From Haliclystus octoradiatus (lineage: Eukaryota > Cnidaria > Staurozoa > Stauromedusae > Haliclystidae): DNA of 64,000 nt. A program made the position numbers and the translations under genes. Location: contig OU744451.1 in assembly GCA_916610825.1 (NCBI GenBank), positions 22,084,349-22,148,348 of the forward strand, read 5' to 3'. The notes under the pieces are model-generated. The model did not search any database, was not told the origin of the DNA, and worked only from the letters and a program-made list of their open reading frames with translations. This document shows positions 48,741-61,700 of the stretch, one piece after another. How positions within the stretch are numbered: the stretch's first letter is position 1; every line of letters begins with the position of its first letter.

Positions 48741-51274
48741 TGTATTGCGCATGGGTGCCTTTTCTTCCGAGCTATTTTATGCAAACACTCGTATATAATG
48801 TAGCATTATATTTATATATCTTTGTAAAAGTGATAATTTCATAGCTATGTAATTAGGACACTTTTTTATTGTAACGGTTTTGTGTACCTTTAATTGTTCA
48901 AACCGGACCGGCAGCCTTTGTATTCAACTTTTTCAAAATGGAGTCTCGCAGCTTTTTTATCAACGTCATAGCATTCCTCATTACTTCATTTGAGCTGTAG
49001 CAACTTTTTAATTTTGTATGAATATTTCTGAAAAACAACATGAAAACAGGAGTAAAAAAATGTGAATTGAATAAGGATAATGAAAAATATGGCAATTATG
49101 TACGACCGTGAAACATTAACATCAATTCATGCCAAACAGTCTGAAATTTTTATCAAAACATACTCAAGCCACAAAGGAATGGAATGGCAAAACTGACCAA
49201 TAATAAAATACTATTTTAATTAATTTTGCTGTAGAAATTCATATATTTCACAGGTCCAGAAACTATATGATGTTTATTTCATCTCGATCGAAGTTCCATA
49301 AATATCAAGTGTGATTGAAATTTGAAAATAAGCTGTTGATTTGAGGTTTTGAAAATGGAGCTTCGATTTTTCTTCTTTGAAGGAATCTCGCATTGATAGG
49401 TTTTAAAAACAGGAAAACAGTATCAAATCTTCACTCAGGTGTTCCTTTAGACAAAATTCCTAAAACCATACAATATTGGAAGATGTTGTAACGGTCTTTG
49501 CAAATCACGAAATTTAGATAAAACTTTGTTATGGTTTATCAACACAGCATGTGAACATATTGTTGACGCGTTTTCTGTTACCATTAATTATTTCCTTTAT
49601 GTTTGTCATAATCATTGTCATCGTTCATTAGGTTCTGTTTGTGTTTTGTATTATGTAGAACTTCTTCCTGTCTGTTTTGTGGTGGAGTTCTGTGTTAAAC
49701 GTGTTATAAGTTAGTTCTCGCCTAGCCATCGTCACATCAATATGTCGCTTGAGTTCAACATTCCTCGCCTTTGAGTTAAGTATATGATAGATGACTCTTA
49801 GCTTAGAAGTATTTGTGTAACATGATTTTGATGTTACTTTTATAGATAATCTTGTTTGTATAGCATAATAATTGAAAATGTTATAATTAGTTTATGTCAA
49901 CGGCTAGCCTGATAAGTTTTGGAATTTGATATACAGTCCTCTCAATGTCGCCTTTGTTCAAGTTCTTCCAGTAGACAACATTCTAGGATATTTAGTAAAC
50001 ACAGGAACCATTCACACATATATCCTGACGTATAAATGAAAGCACTTGAGTTATCGGTTGCCTTCCACCTGCTCCTTCCCTTTTACCACCATGTTCTGGC
50101 TCTTCAGGAAACTTGGCATTCGTGTTATTAAAATTATCAACGATTATAAATAAAGTATACGCTAGTAAGTAAAGCTCTTGTTCAAGAATGGTTCAAAAAT
50201 GATTTGCTACAAATACATTCTAGACGAGGCAAAGCTATATGTTTGGAAACGAGTGTTTGAATTTTACGTGCACTATTGAAGTTTCGAACAGTAAAGCAAC
50301 CATATTCCTTCTTTGAATGTTTTCTAAATTTTCAGAAGAGACTTTAGAAATAAGAAATTTTAGTTTTCAGCAAACAAAAAGAGGCGTGTCCACCTTAATA
50401 TTGCGGCTACGGGGCTTCAAAGTCATCCCCTTTCTTTACCAATAATTACATAAGCTATAGAGAACAATAATTTTCAGATGAAAGACACAAATACAAAAAA
50501 ATATTTAAATATTTCAAAAAGCAACAGAATGTATAATAATGAGACTTCACGATTCTCTACCCTCAGGACCAGAAGCAACAATCTGCAAGATGGCTTTTGA
50601 GGGCTGTTTTTATTTATATTTCGCAATGTGTGTTTGACTACTAGGGGCAGGTTCTACTTTTTCTTACTTCACTTTCCTTTACTTCTTCCTGCATGCGTTC
50701 TCGAAAGGAATAGATTACGACGAATATAATTCAAAACTTAGTTCGAAGATACTCGATCCCACTATGTCATATTTGCAATCGTCCACCATTATGCTTCCCC
50801 TTCCTGTGATGAATAAGTTTCGTTTGTTGAAGTTTGTCAAACGAGTTGACAAAATTATGTTTAAGTACATAAAATAATTTCAAAAGAAGTCCAATTTTCG
50901 CACAGGTATTAAAATCTTCATACAGTTACTTCTTCTTGATCGTGAAATTTTCACTGTGTGATTTTCACTGTGCGTTGATAACACTTGTACACGTGACCTA
51001 CATTACAACCTCAGTTTTTTCCGTTTGTGAGAAGTCATTTTAAAAGTTTGCCATTGACAGATTCGCTTCTGCAGTAAGGAAAATAGAGTACAGTGATGTT
51101 CAAAGCTGCTTTATTCGTGTCACAAACAAAGAAAGATGTTTCTTCGAAGTGTTGAAATGTTTATTCTTATTTAAAACAATATATGTTGTCGATATCATGC
51201 CCAATATCAATGTCGAAGTGATAATTTTCAAAACAAGGGTAAACAATAACAATGAAACGATTAATCATTTGTTT
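48741..51274. other. Intergenic, no gene recognised
   Basis: I see no coding signal, RNA gene or recognisable element in these 2.5 kb. Duplicated flank sequence ends near 48740. Confidence 0.4.
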
Positions 51275-51469
51275 ACAAATTCAAAGAAAAGGGACATTAA
51301 ACGAGTTTCATGACAAAATAGGGCCGTGGAACGGTTATTAAGCGATATGGGAAAGTAACCGGAGGGGATATTAAGTGATTTAAATTAGTTGAGTTTGGAT
51401 AAAAAACGAAAAGCGTTTTTTGTCAATAGGGGATATTAAGCGAAGTGGGATATCAACCGAGTTCGACTG
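51275..51469. mobile_element. pogo/Tc1-like MITE, copy with lost left end
   Basis: The right part (GGGATATTAAGCGAAGTGGGATATC, then CCGAGTTCGACTG) matches the right end of the complete MITE at 53015-53182, and GGGACATTAAACGAG at about 51290 matches its left interior. The left terminal repeat is not present. Confidence 0.65.
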
Positions 51470-51834
51470 TGTATATGATTTCAACGTACAGCTGGTGTAG
51501 AACTGTGTAGTTCGAATAAAATGTTCAAAATGCTACGCTTCTAATTATTTGTTCAGTGATTATATTGTAAATCGTCATATTTTGAATATTCGAATCGGAT
51601 TAGTAAAATTATCGAAATTCATATTTCACCAGATTGAATAGCAGTTTTGCTTCTCAACGTAGAGACGTATACAGGCACCTGCCGCGACATTAGTTACACA
51701 TTGACAGCTTATTCTCGAGCTTCAAGTCCATTGTAATTAAATAAACTAGACATGTTACTTGTAGTACAAAGTATTCATGTCAAACCGATTGGAATATCCA
51801 AAATATCTACATTCCCGATTTAATCGATGAAATT

Positions 51835-52080
51835 ATGCATGTATGTATGTATCTTTTATTGTCAAATATGACGCGAGCAGAAAGGGAAGTACATCCTCTT
51901 ATGTGTGCCGCTGAATAATTTAAAAGCAAAATAAAGGTAGTTTAATCTACTGGTAAATATTTTTATAACGAATGATAATTTTCGTTGTATTTATTTAGTT
52001 ATTTTGTTTCTTTATTTTTTTATTTTTTTAAATTATTAATATTATTATTATTATTATTATTATTATTGGCCCTGAGTATT
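51835..52080 (-). mobile_element. Possible LINE 3' end with CATA tail
   Basis: On the - strand the sequence ends AATAAAAGATACATACATACATGC, the usual look of a LINE 3' terminus with a short tandem tail. The region before it (about 51900-51960) could be 3' UTR. An AT/ATT-rich run at 51985-52070 makes the left limit unclear. No coding part is attached. Confidence 0.4.
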
Positions 52081-52737
52081 TTGCTTATTTGTTTACAAGG
52101 GTTTGTGGGAACGACTGCAATGCTTTTATCTTCACGAGAACACCTGTTGGAGAAGTAAAGTACGAATAATCAACCCCGATAACTGCTTTACAATTAAATG
52201 TACAGGCATTTATGTATTCCTTATATTCCATCTTAATTATCAGAAATCAGTAAAATCAATTGATAGTAATAAATAAATTGAATTGAATTATGTTGAAATA
52301 ATTATTTGACGTAATATATACTACAGTCTTGATCATTGAGAAATTATTATAAAAAACATGTTTGTGCGGTTTTGATTGAAGTATTAGCAAAACTGGTCAC
52401 TGGAAAAAAACAAGCTCGCCATAAACGCGATGTTATAAACAGGTTAATTTGACGTTCAAGAAAAGTTGCTATATTTGTTTATCCGGATTACTTTGATACG
52501 ATTATAGCGGAACATAAAAGATATTTATTACGCTCTGGGGAGTTTTATTTTCATAATCATTTAGATAAATGATTTACTCAGAAAAATTTCATTCACACCA
52601 TTTCGTATTTAATATGAGGCTCAAACAAACGCAAAAGTATGATATATATTTAGCAAAGCTGTTTATCGAATCTGTATATTGATTTCATAAATATTCGTTT
52701 GTAAAGATTGATACTGTTACAATTGCATGTAGAAGAT

Positions 52738-55700
52738 ATGGAGTCGTATTATTTTATAGCATTTTGCTTTATTAAATGCTTTTATATTGATGGCATATCT
52801 TGTGCTTCTGAACAGTGCTTAATTCGTTATGAATATCGTCATATTTATCATGGGTACGTTGATCAATGCAATATGAAAACGTGTTCTAAGGCTTTGACAG
52901 TTTCTTATGTAGATTATGCTCCATATATTTTCAATGTTGAAGGACAGAAACAACCTGAAGGATTATTTGTCAGTAAGTAGAATATATTGCTATTTCAACT
53001 TTGGTTAAATACTACAGTCGAACTTGCTTAATATCCCCCGTTGGTACAGATGAAAAGTGGGACATTAAGCGAGGCGGGATATTGAGAGAGGTAGGATTAT
53101 GAGAGTTTGTAGGGAGAATGGAAAATAGAAATCAGTTTTATGTGGGGATATTAAAAGAGGCGATAATAGCCGAGTTCGACTGTACCAAGAAAATAGTAGC
53201 TTTTGGAAATTTGAATTTTTAATAGGCTGATACATGGATATGTATAAATTTATAGAATGAGAGTCAAAAACGGAACATCCTAGATATCTGCTACATCAAG
53301 TTTTACACTAGACTAGAAGGTGATCATCAGGCTAATATATTTCAAAATGCTCTGATTGATCTCATTGAACACTATACCAACAATCAATGGTGTGGAACAA
53401 TTCCACTAATAATATTATTCATATTATTATTATTATTATGATGTTTGAATTTATTCAGGATAGGATATGCTTAAATTTGTGCATTCTTTGGTATATTATT
53501 TACATGCTTGCTGACATGTAAGCAATTAGTTCCTATATACATACTACTTCATCGTTTACAAACTATAATAATTATATCGTACATACTAATAGCTTGATAA
53601 ATTGATTATATTCAATAAAAACTTGTATACACTTTCACTTGTATATGGGGACTTAATGATTGCGAAAATAGAGTAGAATTTATAAAGCAAAGATGAGACA
53701 ACGACAGTCTCTGTGTTAGTAGGTTGTCTTAGTTTGCTTTTGAAGATCGTTGTTGATTGCTTGAACCAAACGTTAACAAGCAATTTTTCCCCATCATTCC
53801 TCTACCCTCGAATATCTATTCTTCGTATTTTTTTTTAAAAATAAAATTATATGTATTTAATTATCAAAAATTACATAAAAAGTTAAATAGAATTATAATT
53901 TAAGTTTAAAAATTCCAAAAAAATGGAACTGTATAGTATATTATAATGAAAAACGTGGATCTTCTTTTATATATATATATACACCTGCCTTTGTGAAGGT
54001 TTACTTGACAAAATATTCGTGATGGAATATAATGCGATAAAAAAACTACAGCATGGATTTAATCTAAAATTATTTTCAGGCGAGAGAGCTCAAAACAGTT
54101 ACATGAATATATATAATAATAAATTAAAGAAAATTAATTATACTGAGTGTAAACTCAGATACACATATACTGTGAAAGTGCTCTCAAGTTGGTTAAAACA
54201 GAGCATTAAATAATAAGAGACAAAGATGAGGCAAAGGTGAGGCATGAACATTTATATAAAAATCGAATTTATTTGTCTCGTTGCATTTATCGGAATTTAT
54301 TGATGTTGTTTTTTATCGCATTTTTTTATTTTTTAGTGTGTTTTTGTTTGTTTTTCATTGAGTTTTTTAATATTTTTTTATCGCATATCACAATCATGAA
54401 ACATATATACATCTTTATTTATATAATGATGATTTGCTTGATATATTGTACTCAATAATGAACAATTTTATTTTGATGCAGGTGTCCTCAACAAAGCATT
54501 AAGTATATGTTGTCCAAATTGTTCAAGTACAATAGAATGGATATATTTAAATAAATATGATGAAGTAACAAATTCAACCAAGATGACAACGATCTTTATA
54601 CCAGCTGCAATGCCTGAAGAATCACTTCAAGATACATTACAATCCGTTATGCCATTTGTAGGGTTGATAAGAAAACCAAAAATTGTATTTGCTGAAAAGA
54701 ATAGTGACGAGAAGACTTTAAATCAATTAAAAACAGTTATGATTGGTGTCTTACGACTTTGGCCAATGCTTTTGCTTGCGATTTTGACAACTTTGATTGC
54801 TGGAGGTACAATTTGGTTAATGGTGAGGCGATATGATAAATATGATAAGATTATGTAGAAGAGGCTTAATGATGTTGAGTTGCTATGAGTTTTATAGTAA
54901 CCATATTCGTGGGTCATTGATAAAACTAAGCAATTATAGGAAACAAGGACAAGGCAAAAGCCTTTTCCTTGCATCGGCGCTTCACACGTTTAATCCTCAT
55001 ATCCAAGCTGTACCATGTGATGATCGCCAAAGTAAACGCATAAAGCTCCGAGTTAGGGAAAAGGTTTTTGCTTCATTTTTATTTCCTACCCTATATATCA
55101 ACCATTTCTTTACCAATATTGAGCACATGTGTCTATCCGGCAATTGTATCAATGCAAGTTTATTTCAAAATTATTAAATTATTGATCTATTGATATAGAA
55201 CTAAGCATATTATACATAATACTTTTGAGGCAACATTATCTATTGTGTAAGTTGATTACGTTAGGGTCCGTTTCGTCGTTGATTTTCATTTCATGTACGA
55301 CTTCATCTGCGCCTCTTCAATTAAGTTTTAAATTTTGTAGTTTAAAGGGATAGTTTCTGATAAATACATACTGCAATAATATAATAGGTACATTTTACTG
55401 CTTGCAGATAATTAATTGTAATACAGTATAAGAAAGATATAGAGGCCATGATTGTAAAATCCCGATCATTCAAGTTCTAATGAATATGGAAATTAATGGC
55501 AACGTTTGCATTCTATTAATTAACAAGCATGTATAGCCACCATAGCCAGCGTTCATAGAAGTCATGTTTAAGACAAAACACAACGCATTGACCTATCACT
55601 TTCATTTTACTACTGTACTTTCAATATTCAATGGTCGTTGTCATTGTTCAGAAAAGTCATTGTTTGATGCCTAAATAATTGGATGTTGATAAGAAATTTC

Positions 55701-58700
55701 AATGTACAGTATTCACTTATCACAGCAGATGCAACGTTTCCATTTTGTCTATTTGATAAGTTGATAATGGATAACTCACCCTGAAACTGATGTTTCCTTG
55801 TTAAGTTAATGATATAATTTATGATCTATGGATAAAATTACAAAGCTTTTTGGTTGCATTCATAGAAATTATTAATTTTATGCCGATTTTAATATTCCAT
55901 TTTAAAATTACGATTTCTTCGTTTTTGTACAGTTGACTCTGCTGGATCAATAAAATACTAACATTAATAAAAGCTATTTCACTGCAAGTTTTGACCAGAA
56001 CAAATGTCCTTCGCTGATAATTTGTAATAGGCCACAAATCTCCTTTATCGTATGTTGGATTGTTGGTACTTCATCAGATATCCAACCTGCGTGTCACCTC
56101 GTGCTGACAGATAAACAAGAGGAATGTTGGTGACATGCCTCAGTCACAACACTGTTGAAATGGCATAGGTGGTTTTATTCAACTCCATTTTTTATTCCAT
56201 GCGCCATCAACAATTTACTGATAAATTTTCATTTCATTTCATTTCATATATTTGCAAAAAAAATAAACCATAAATGGTAATTTTTTGTACAGGCAAGCAA
56301 AGGCAAATTATATAGTAATATAATTTGCACTGATGTGCAGCCTAATGAGAGTGCTTCAAATAGCAATCTAAATCAATCTTATGTAATTTTGAATTAAAGG
56401 TAATTAAGGAGGAAGAAGTCACTACTTCATCCGGTAACTGATTCCATAATGGAATTATGCGATAAAAAAAGGAATAAAAAATTGAATTATTTACAGGTAT
56501 TGAACATGCAACGAATTGCATAGAATGTCCTCTAAGTTTACTTATGTTTCGTTTTATAAAAATATTATCAGGAAAGTCAATTAGATTATTTATAATTTTG
56601 TACACCATGCATAAATCAAATTTAATTCTACGGATTTCTAAAGATTCAATTTCAAACAGGGCCAAACGACTGTGATAACCATTATCTTTTAATCTTGCTC
56701 TAGAACACACATATTTAGTAAAACGTCTTTGAGTTGATTCAATCAAATCAATGTCTTTTTGTAAATAAGGACTCCATAGTTGGGTGTCTTTTTCTAATAG
56801 AGGTCGTACATAGGTAGTATATGCTTTAATAAGTAATTGTGCATTGCTTGAGGTAAAGCATTTCAGTAGAAGGTAAGATCTTGTTTTAGCTTTAGCGGAG
56901 ATAGAAGAACAATGAGTAGAAAATTTAAGATCTGAAGTAATGATGAGGCCAAGGTCACGAAGTTTTCCTGTTTGCTTCAGTTTGTTACTCCCGAGGAAAT
57001 AATCAAGCTCACTTGCGTTGGATGTACCAAAGGATATTGTACTACATTTATCATAAGCAATTCTCAGTTGCCAGCTTTCGGCCCATGTTGTAAATTTATC
57101 TAACGATGTTGTGAGTGCATTGACAGGGGAAGAATCATTTCGAGCGATAAAAAATTTTGCATCGTCTGCAAACAGACGCACTTCGCACAAACCATCCAAA
57201 CAGCTCTCAATATCATTAACATAAAGTAAAAAAAGTAGCGGTCCTAACACAGAACCCTGTGGGACACCACTGGAAACTGGGAGAGAACTTGAGATTTCAT
57301 CAGATACAATGACGCTTTGCGAACGACCAGAAAGAAAGGATTTAATCCATTCAAAAAGTTCGTATTTGATGCCGTAAGATTCTAATTTGGCTAAGAGTTT
57401 TGAATGTGTAACAGTGTCAAATGCTTTAGCAAAGTCTATATATACAACATCGACACGTGAGCGTTTGTTAATTGAATCATACCAATCATTTAAAGTCTTT
57501 AACAGTTGACTACAAGTAGAACGCTTTCTGAGAAAGCCATACTGTCGATCAGATAAGATATTGTTTTCATTTAAATAAACTAGTAGGTCATCTACAATGA
57601 TACGTTCCATAACTTTGCAACAGATGCAGGTTAACGATATGGGTCGATAATTACTACGGGAAGCTACGTCACCTTTCTTAAAAATTGGCGAAACTAATGC
57701 TTGTTTCCAGATATCAGGTAGAATGCCGGTTTTTAATGACAATTCAAATAACATAGATAAAGGAATAGTAAGTTCAGAGGCTATTGCTTTGAAAAATATT
57801 GGTGGGTAGTCATCTGGTGTTCGAGATACTTTTGTGGGCAAGGAAGATAATGTCTTGTAAACTTTTTCGAAAGAGAACTCAATGAAATTCAATGAAGTAT
57901 TTTCGTTAGCCGAGTCTGGAATGTTAGGTATGCTGTTATTGTCCTGTGTAAAAACACTAGCAAAATATTCATTGATAAGAGTTGCTTTCTCTTTGTCATC
58001 TGTAGTAACAGAAAGATCATTTTTGACAATAGCAGGAATTGTAGAGTTAGATTGTGTTTTACCTTTAACGAAGGCGTAAAATTTTTTTAATGAGGGGTCA
58101 ATTAGTAGCGAGGCTTCGTAATCATGATGAAACTTTTTTACTGCCTTTTCATAATCTTTGCATGTATCTTTATACAATTTCTTTTTACACGGAGATTCTT
58201 TAGACGATTTGTACAAGGACTTCTTTTTGCAACGGAGTAATCGAATGTTTTTAGGATAATTGGGTTTACGATTAGAATTATGTTTATATAACGGTACATA
58301 TTTTGAAGTAGATAAGTTGAGAATATCGCAAATTTTATTCCAAAAAGTTTGAACATCATTTTGACTTTCCTGTAACATATCAATCCAATTTATGGTAGAC
58401 AAGTAGGAATTAATAGAATCATAATCTGCTTTATAAAAATTTCGACGTTTAGTAGGTTTTGATTTAGGGAAGCGGTCATTACTATAGTTGCTGACAGCTA
58501 GGTTAAATTCAATAGACTGATGATCACAAGTAGACGTGAATGGTTCGGTAACTTCAGTGCAAAAAATAGCATTGTCTTGGGAACAAAAAACAAGGTCAAG
58601 AATTTCATCATTTCTGGTAGGCGAGGAAACAAATTGATTGAGTCCATTTCGTACAATACCGTCTAAAAACATTGTAGTATTTGCAGATCCATGAGATTTA

Positions 58701-61700
58701 GGAATTGACCAGTCAATACAAGGAAAATTAAAGTCGCCAATAACAACAACTGGAAAAGCACTATCAGTGCTAACAAAGTCAATAAATAAACACAGTAAAT
58801 TCGCTTCAGTGGAAGACAAAGCCGACGAAGGAGGATTGTACAAACAAACTAAACGATATCCGATATTTGATATGTGTATATCAGCCACAACATATTCAAG
58901 AGCGTGAAAAGTAGACGGGATGTCAACAGTAGTAACTTTCAAATCTTTGCGTATTAAAATTGCAACACCACCCCCAACAGTTGATGTAATTCTGTCTTTT
59001 CTAAGTACTTGATAATCACGTTGGGTAATTAGCGAGTCAGGCACACAACATTTCAACCATGTCTCTGTTATAGCAATGACATCATATCGATTAGATGAAA
59101 GTAGACAATCAAAAAGATCCAATTTGTTCATTAATGAGCGTGCATTAAAATAATAAAACTTTAAAAAACAATTATCTTTGCTTGCCTGTGACCATTATTG
59201 TGGAATTTGATCAATGTTTTCCGCAAATACGTTTTCTTCTCGATTAAGTACTCTGGCGTTTTGCTTAGCGATGGTCCAATTTGAGACGTCGCCTCTTCGT
59301 TTAATTACATAACGCTCACCAGGGGCAGCGTTTGAAATTTTTTTTTTAAATCATCATACAAAGGTTGCAAAATTTTTCTTTCGTTAAATGTCAAGCACTG
59401 ACGAATGTGAACACCAGGGAAATTTTCTGAGTCTTTCAGTTTACCGGCAGATCTCAAAATAACATCTCTATCATTTTGGGATACCAACTGGATTTTAATT
59501 AATTGAGGCTTGTTAGTTGCACCCTTCTCAGTGGGTGGTTTACCAACTCTGGTAATTCCAGTTATTTGAACATTGGAACCACAAACAAACGACACGATCT
59601 GATTAACTTTTTGTTTGTCAAACTCCTGAGATATAAAGGGGACTCCAGCCATTATTAGCTGTCTCTTGTTGTTACTAATGGCGACGGCTTCTTTGATAAC
59701 TTTGTTTAAGTCTACGTTAGCACCATCTTGTGACGCTACTTCAGAATAAGATTTCGCAACACCAGTGCTGCTAGAGCTTGTCTGCGTTTTAAAACTTTCT
59801 GTAAAATCTTCAAACTTTTTTTCAAGGCTATCCAATCTCACCGGTAGATTTTTTAATGAATCATAACATAGTGAGCAAGATGTAGGATATTTTTGTAATA
59901 CCTCAATTTCTAAAGCTGTGCAATCTTTGTGAGTAATTGAACATGCCTTGTGCCACCATTTATCACAGTGTACACATGGTAAAGCATCTAAAGAATTCCC
60001 TGCGATATTTTTTTTCTTACAAATAACACAGGCTTTTCCACCAGTCATGATAAATAAGATATACTATATATAACAGTACAGTATTCTCTCAGAATTAAAA
60101 AAAAAAAAAAATTATAAACATATGAAAACATAAAAAATTCAAGAGCAAGTGAAAACGTGTCATCACGCAATCTTCTTTAAAAATTGTCAAAGAGGGTGTG
60201 CTAATCCGTTTATCTGTCTAACATCATGAATTATCGAACGTATGAATTAATTACAAAAAATTGGTAAACAGAAGGCATGCATATATAGGCAAAACATTTC
60301 ACATGTTTATGGGATTGAGATTGAAATAGTTTCATAAATAGTAAAGCTGTAACCTAAGTTATCCAACATCCTTATTTTCTCAGGGACAATTAGCCCAGAA
60401 TACGCACTTTAGAATAGAATAGAATAGAATAGAATAGAATAGAATAGAATAGAATAGAATAGAATAGAATAGAATAGAATAGAATAGAATAGAATAGAAT
60501 AGAATAGAATAGAATAGAATAGAATAGAATAGAATAGAATAGAATAGAATAGAATAGAATAGAATAGAATAGAATAGAATAGAATAGAATAGAATAGAAT
60601 AGAATAGAATAGAATAGAATAGAATAGAATAGAATAGAATAGAATAGAATAGAATAGAATAGAATAGAATAGAATAGAATAGAATAGAATAGAATAGAAT
60701 AGAATAGAATAGAACAAATTAAATGGTGTAAAAAAAATTGACAGGCAAATAATGGGAAGCACAACTTCCACTCAAATAGAGCCTACAAATTCTTTATGCA
60801 CAAATTAAAATTAAAACTAAAATGTCGATTTACATCATCTGATAAAGCGGCTGACCTGACACGTGTTTCGTTCCTGCCAAGGAACTCATCAGAGACCTTT
60901 CTGATGTCGTAGCTCGTCAGGCATCGCACCTGAAGTCCCAAGAATTGTAGAGATGGTGACAACCTCGGTGCATATCGCATGCGCAGTCCCGGTTGAATAA
61001 CAACGTGATTGATTAATCAATTGATAAAGCGGCTGGTCTTTACAACATCAACAAGAAAAGTCCACATTGAAATAAAAAGTACGCCTTTGTAATATCGAGA
61101 CTCGAATGACCATATATTAGGTTATAATTTAAAAAGTTCTCACATTTTAAACTATGCTGCAGCCTTCTTTTTTGTAATGATTGAGCTTTTGTGAGGTTAA
61201 ATATGTTTCTTTTAATCAATTATTTTTTCATTCATATATATATATTGCATGCAATAAAATTTTAACTTAATAAGAATTGTGTAAACTTAAAAAACATTAA
61301 TATAAACATATATACACCTGTCTTGTTCAATCAATTCCTATTCTAATTATAATCTATCCTAAAATTTTTTTCACAAACATCGCTACAATCACTTCAGATA
61401 GTACCCATGACACTATTTGCATTTCCTTCAATTAGCATAATGTGTACAATCTTTCGACGTTGATATATTGGCACTTCAAGAACAATGTAGCAGCTGATTC
61501 ATACGCCCCTAACTTCTCCATTGGTTACGGGGATGAAGATGTAATTGGTTGTCAGCTGCCTATACTTTGTGATTTTCTCTTCTTCGGCGATTTAGCATCT
61601 GCTCCTGCTTTTATAAATGTTCTTTCGGTATAGCTAAGGGCAAGAGTATAGCTTTGTGAATGCATCATGCAAGTCAAATGACTTTTATCGATTTTTTAAG

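Larger units (their letters stand above)
56227..60110 (-). mobile_element. Nearly complete CR1-like LINE
   Basis: On the - strand it has a short 5' leader, ORF1, ORF2, a 3' UTR of about 115 bp and a tail of four TGAAA-type pentamers (56227-56246), as in CR1-related LINEs. The 5' limit is uncertain; I set it near an A-rich run at about 60096-60110. It lies antisense in gene D intron 2. ORF2 is fully open, so this copy is young. Confidence 0.85.

Noticed and set aside
54833-55177. 114-codon ORF after gene D exon 2
   Set aside because: It runs into intron 2 past a good GT donor, has no family resemblance, and lies in a different frame from the exon.
60390-60771. Two overlapping - strand ORFs repeating LFYSI
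   Set aside because: They are the AGAAT microsatellite; every frame of a pentamer repeat without stops stays open.
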